64,000 nt of DNA from Candidatus Woesearchaeota archaeon (GTDB lineage: Archaea > Nanobdellota > Nanobdellia > Woesearchaeales > 21-14-0-10-32-9). The notes beneath the pieces were generated by a model, which had not been told where the DNA came from, made no database searches, and saw nothing but the letters and a program-made list of their open reading frames with translations. The DNA is taken from NCBI GenBank assembly GCA_020854775.1, contig JAHKLZ010000025.1, positions 1 through 64,000 of the forward strand, read 5' to 3'. Positions 61,102-64,000 of the stretch are shown here, one piece after another; position 1 is the first letter of the stretch, and each line of letters begins with the position of its first letter. The translations under genes and the position numbers were made by a program.

Positions 61102-62377
61102 CAAAACCACCAATTAATCTATTAACACATTCACCAACGAAATCCTTATCATACAAATCTTTAATCTCTTCTTTCTTAAAATTACTAAGCAACCACGCAA
61201 CCTTAATATAAGCAGTCTCAGGAGACAAAGCAAAATCATGACCAAGAACCCCTAATTCTTTCAATTTACGCCCATGAGAATAAACATTAAGATTAACCCT
61301 GCCATTAATTGTTTGAGTAACCATAACCAAAACAACGCATTTACTCAACAAACTAAGCTTATTAAAAATCTTCTTATTAATCCTAGTATTATCATCAAAT
61401 TCACCAATAGGAAAATGACCAAGACCCGTACCCTCAAGAACCAAAGCATCAAACTTCTTATAAACATCAAACTCCTCAGGCCTCAAACCAGGCCTAGCCC
61501 TAATCCAACCAACCTTAATCTTATCATTAAACAAAAACAACTCGAACTTATCCCTAGAAACCACTGGCTCAAAAAACATAACTATTTTACGAGACTCAAA
61601 ATTAACCCTAGCAACAGGCAACGCATTAACAGCTTTAAACGCGTCTCGCTTACTAGAATGCAACTTCCTAACATTAACACCCCTAAAAACAAAAGAATCA
61701 GGATCATCCAAAGAAGAATGCATACAAACAAAGACCCCACTAAAAGATTTCTCAGAAATAAAATGAACAGCATTCAACAAATTAGAATAAGCATCCGAAC
61801 TAGGACGATCACTACTACGCTGAGAACCCACAACTAAAACAGGAACAGGAATATTAGGAAGCATAAAAGAAAGAGCCGCACTAGTATAATGCAAAGTATC
61901 AGTACCATGCGTCAATATTATACCTTTAAGCTTAGGATATTTCTTAACAGAATCAAAAATTTTCTTAGCAATCAAATTATAATGAGAAAAATTCAAATCA
62001 TCACTAGGCATATTACTAATAAGCTCGCTACCAATCCTATGATTCTTTTTCAACTCAGGATACAACCCTAACAAGTCCTCAGGAGAAACCAAAGAAGTAA
62101 CAGCGCCAGTAGAATAATCAACCCTGCTAGCAATAGTACCACCAGTATGAAGAATCAAAATATCAGGCTTAGACTCCAAAATACAAGTCTTACTAAGAAC
62201 CCTAGGCGAATCACTCAGCTTCTTAAAAGACCTTATATTCTTCAAAAAAATACCCTCATTATAACCCGAACTAAGCTTTAAAAAAACAGAATCATCATCC
62301 TTAGAAACAAGAACTCCCTTCCTAACAATACCATCAACAAGAACAAATTCGTATTTAGCACCAATAACTAATCTCAT
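61094..62377 (-). CDS. gatD: Glu-tRNA(Gln) amidotransferase subunit D
   Basis: Asparaginase-like subunit that releases ammonia for GatE, 427 aa. After an N-terminal AnPRT-type domain (about residues 1-65), the amidase shows LHTGGTIASRVDYSTGAVTS (about 75-94, nucleophile Thr), ILTHGTDTLHYTSAALSFML (about 153-172, Thr-Asp-...Lys-type site) and FVFRGVNVRKLHSSKRDAFK. GatD overlaps GatE by eight bases. The promoter (ATTTATATAAA on the minus strand near 62400) is next to the rpsJ 3' copy. Confidence 0.95.
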   Translation of the reverse strand: MRLVIGAKYEFVLVDGIVRKGVLVSKDDDSVFLKLSSGYNEGIFLKNIRSFKKLSDSPRVLSKTCILESKPDILILHTGGTIASRVDYSTGAVTSLVSPEDLLGLYPELKKNHRIGSELISNMPSDDLNFSHYNLIAKKIFDSVKKYPKLKGIILTHGTDTLHYTSAALSFMLPNIPVPVLVVGSQRSSDRPSSDAYSNLLNAVHFISEKSFSGVFVCMHSSLDDPDSFVFRGVNVRKLHSSKRDAFKAVNALPVARVNFESRKIVMFFEPVVSRDKFELFLFNDKIKVGWIRARPGLRPEEFDVYKKFDALVLEGTGLGHFPIGEFDDNTRINKKIFNKLSLLSKCVVLVMVTQTINGRVNLNVYSHGRKLKELGVLGHDFALSPETAYIKVAWLLSNFKKEEIKDLYDKDFVGECVNRLIGGFDD

Positions 62378-62412
62378 ACAACAAAGAAATAAACTTCGTT
62401 TATATAAATATT

Positions 62413-62491
62413 ACTAAGAAAAATAAAAAAAAGAATTAATCCTAAAAAGAATTAAGAATCAAGCATCTCAATCTCAATATTCAAACCCTCA
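62413..62491 (-). repeat. Copy of the rpsJ 3' end (79 bp)
   Basis: This stretch repeats 62633-62719 (the last 12 or so codons of rpsJ plus its trailer) with two mismatches and an 8-base length difference. It codes for the same tail (GLNIEIEMLDS) but has no upstream gene body. The two copies are direct repeats 228 bp apart, flanking a structured 141-bp segment. Confidence 0.9.
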
Positions 62492-62632
62492 CCACCAGTA
62501 CCCCCGTGGACGCGCTACTAGCATAGGGCACATACTCACGCAAAGCTTTCGTAGGTTTCAAGACAAGCTTGAAACTAAAGCCCTATACCCTAATCCAAAC
62601 ACCACACTAAAATAATACAAAAACAACTCTAA
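62492..62632 (-). other. GC-rich structured segment between rpsJ 3'-end copies
   Basis: This 141-bp stretch is much richer in G and C than its flanks. Possible helices: ATAGGGC (62523-62529)/GCCCTAT (62580-62586); inside it GTTTCAAG/CTTGAAAC around 62554-62574, a perfect 8-bp hairpin; and CCAC/GTGG around 62493-62509. No open frame over 30 codons makes sense. It could be a structured RNA or a small inserted element. Confidence 0.5.
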
Positions 62633-62679
62633 ACTAAGAAAAATAAAAAAATAAAAAAAAGAATTAATTCCAAAAAGAA

Positions 62680-63015
62680 TTAAGAATCAAGCATCTCAAT
62701 CTCAATATTCAAACCCTCAGGAATAGGAACCCTCATGATTAAACGAAGAGCACGCTCATCCACGCCCAAATCAATCAAGCGCTTATGAACACGCATCTCG
62801 TACCTATCCCAAGTAGCTGTACCATCACCACAAGGACTCTTCCTAGTAGTCAAACGAAGCTTCTTAGTAGGCATAGGAATAGGACCTTTAATAACAACTC
62901 CTGTTTTCTCCGCTATACCTTGAATGTACTCACAAGTAGCATTAATCTTCGAAATGTCTGTGCTTGCTAATTTTACTCTTGCTCTCTGCATCTTCTTACC
63001 ATCCACATAATCCAT
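62680..63015 (-). CDS. rpsJ: Ribosomal protein uS10
   Basis: Small-subunit protein of 111 aa: QRARVKLASTDISKINATCE (about residues 10-29), VIKGPIPMPTKKLRLTTRKS (about 41-60), TWDRYEMRVHKRLIDL. Archaeal uS10 usually begins about MQKARIKL, so Met at 62991 may be the real start instead of 63015. It follows aEF1A in the same direction, as in the classical archaeal str-like gene order. A 22-A run precedes it (63057-63078). Confidence 0.97.
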   Translation of the reverse strand: MDYVDGKKMQRARVKLASTDISKINATCEYIQGIAEKTGVVIKGPIPMPTKKLRLTTRKSPCGDGTATWDRYEMRVHKRLIDLGVDERALRLIMRVPIPEGLNIEIEMLDS

Positions 63016-63056
63016 AATGAAAAACTTTTTTCGCCATGAAAAAAAATAATGAAAAT

Positions 63057-63078
63057 AAAAAAAAAAAAAAAAAAAAAA
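63057..63078 (-). terminator. A22 tract between aEF1A and uS10 genes
   Basis: A run of 22 A (T-run on the coding strand) lies directly behind the aEF1A stop. In archaea an oligo-T tract without a hairpin is the standard termination signal, so part of the strong EF1A transcript probably ends here before rpsJ. Confidence 0.5.
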
Positions 63079-63084
63079 TTATAA

Positions 63085-64000
63085 TTAAACTTTCTTAACT
63101 ATTTCAATACACATACCAGCCGCGACTGTTGAACCAGAATCCCTAATAGCGAATCTAGCCAATTTAGGATTAACCTTGGTATTCTCAATCACTAATTTTT
63201 GAACTGGTCTAAGTGTAACAATAGCCGCGTCACCATTCTTGATGAAATCAGGATTTTCCTGTAAAACTTCACCAGTAGCAGGATTAAGCTTCTTATCAAT
63301 ATTAACAAATTGACAAGCAACCTGAGCTGTGTGAATGTGAAACACAGGCGTGTAACCTTTAGTAATAACACTTGGATGATTCAAAACAACGATTTGAGCT
63401 TTGAATTCTTCCACAACAGGAGGAACATCAGCAGCGTCACCGATAACATCTCCCCTAGCAATGTCTTTTTTACCGAAGCCACGCACGTTGATACCAACGT
63501 TGTCACCAGGATAAGCTTCCCTGTGTTGTTCATGATGCATCTCGATACTCTTAACTTCACCAGGAACCCCTTTACCTTCTCTTCCAGGTACCGCAATAAC
63601 TTTTTGACCAACTTTCATAATACCTGTTTCTATTTTACCAACTGGAACAACACCAATACCCGTGATGTTATAAACATCCTGAATTGGCATCCTCATAGGT
63701 AAATCAGTAGGTTTTTCTGGTGGATTCAAATTATTAACAGCTTCAAGTAATGTTGGACCTTTATACCAAGACATGTTCTCTGATTTCTTAACAATGTTTT
63801 CACCTTTAAGAGCAGAAACAGCTAAGAATTGAACGTTTTCAGGTTTGAAACCAACACTCTTAATTAACTTAGTTACTTCTTCTTTAACAGCATTCCATCT
63901 TTCTTCTTTGTAATCAACACCAGAGATGTCCATCTTATTAATAGAAACTATTAATTGACCAACACCAAGTGTTTTTGATAAGAAAACGTGTTCTTTAGTC
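63085..64000 (-). CDS. tuf: Elongation factor 1-alpha, C-terminal part (5' end outside)
   Basis: The frame is open to the window edge and reads [20 protein letters not shown] then NKMD, the guanine-recognition motif, followed by domain 2 ([20 protein letters not shown]) and domain 3 ([20 protein letters not shown], ending [20 protein letters not shown]). It delivers aminoacyl-tRNA to the ribosome. The P-loop and switch regions lie beyond 64000. The ATG at 63933 is internal. Confidence 0.97.
   Translation of the reverse strand, partial: TKEHVFLSKTLGVGQLIVSINKMDISGVDYKEERWNAVKEEVTKLIKSVGFKPENVQFLAVSALKGENIVKKSENMSWYKGPTLLEAVNNLNPPEKPTDLPMRMPIQDVYNITGIGVVPVGKIETGIMKVGQKVIAVPGREGKGVPGEVKSIEMHHEQHREAYPGDNVGINVRGFGKKDIARGDVIGDAADVPPVVEEFKAQIVVLNHPSVITKGYTPVFHIHTAQVACQFVNIDKKLNPATGEVLQENPDFIKNGDAAIVTLRPVQKLVIENTKVNPKLARFAIRDSGSTVAAGMCIEIVKKV

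Overview
The window is archaeal. It encodes TFB, aIF1A, aEF1A, archaeal uS10, an ATP-dependent DNA ligase, Rad50, GatD/GatE, TruD and the wybutosine enzyme Taw3. Promoters are TATA-type (TTTATAAAT, ATATTTATAT) and often sit 22-33 bases before an ATG, which suggests many leaderless messages; internal operon genes instead carry GGTG or GAGGTG ribosome binding sites. The DNA is very AT-rich, genes are closely packed and frequently overlap, and several proteins are shorter than usual for their families. Together with many unrecognised small proteins and several bacterial-type genes, this suggests an uncultured DPANN-type archaeon (Woesearchaeota/Nanoarchaeota-like). That placement is inference.

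Layout. 1-20 kb is mostly core: a secreted protein cut by the window edge, an operon-like run hisS-lgt-trx-S2P protease-CNNM, an HTH protein with the release-factor methylase and a kinase-like protein, tfb, aif1A, tRNA-Phe, a phosphoesterase, rad50-dut, a HIT protein, an SDR pair (one a fragment, the other lacking its catalytic Tyr and Lys), a nucleotidyltransferase/RelE-like pair and DNA ligase. 20-36 kb is an accessory island with many unknown genes and gene remnants. It starts at tRNA-Gln, whose 3' end is copied 2.1 kb downstream. It also holds a dCTP deaminase-like protein, RadC, a PIN protein, a DUF2779 nuclease, an LMW phosphatase, an HNH protein and an RHH/MazF pair.

36.7-41.2 kb is a compact carotenoid operon (Fur-family regulator, crtI, crtB, polyprenyl synthase, UbiA-type prenyltransferase). 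41-51 kb holds triosephosphate isomerase, class III signal peptide (pilin-like) proteins, Taw3, a CRM RNA-binding protein, a large surface protein and a MoxR/VWA pair. 51-59 kb carries prs, truD, tRNA-Arg with an unusual 50-bp tandem repeat made from its own 3' end, and envelope/glycan genes (LPG-synthase-like membrane protein, (alpha/alpha)6 glycosidase-like protein, GNAT, DPM-GtrA fusion, GT39-like). 59-64 kb ends with gatE-gatD (GatE apparently without its AspRS-like insertion), uS10 and the 3' part of aEF1A.

Links between genes: GatDE with tRNA-Gln give the indirect route to Gln-tRNA; Taw3 acts on tRNA-Phe, also encoded here; dUTPase and the dCTP deaminase-like protein both concern dUTP. 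The most unusual signal is that three genes (tRNA-Gln, tRNA-Arg, rpsJ) have their 3' ends duplicated next to hairpin-rich DNA, with no recognisable integrase in the window.
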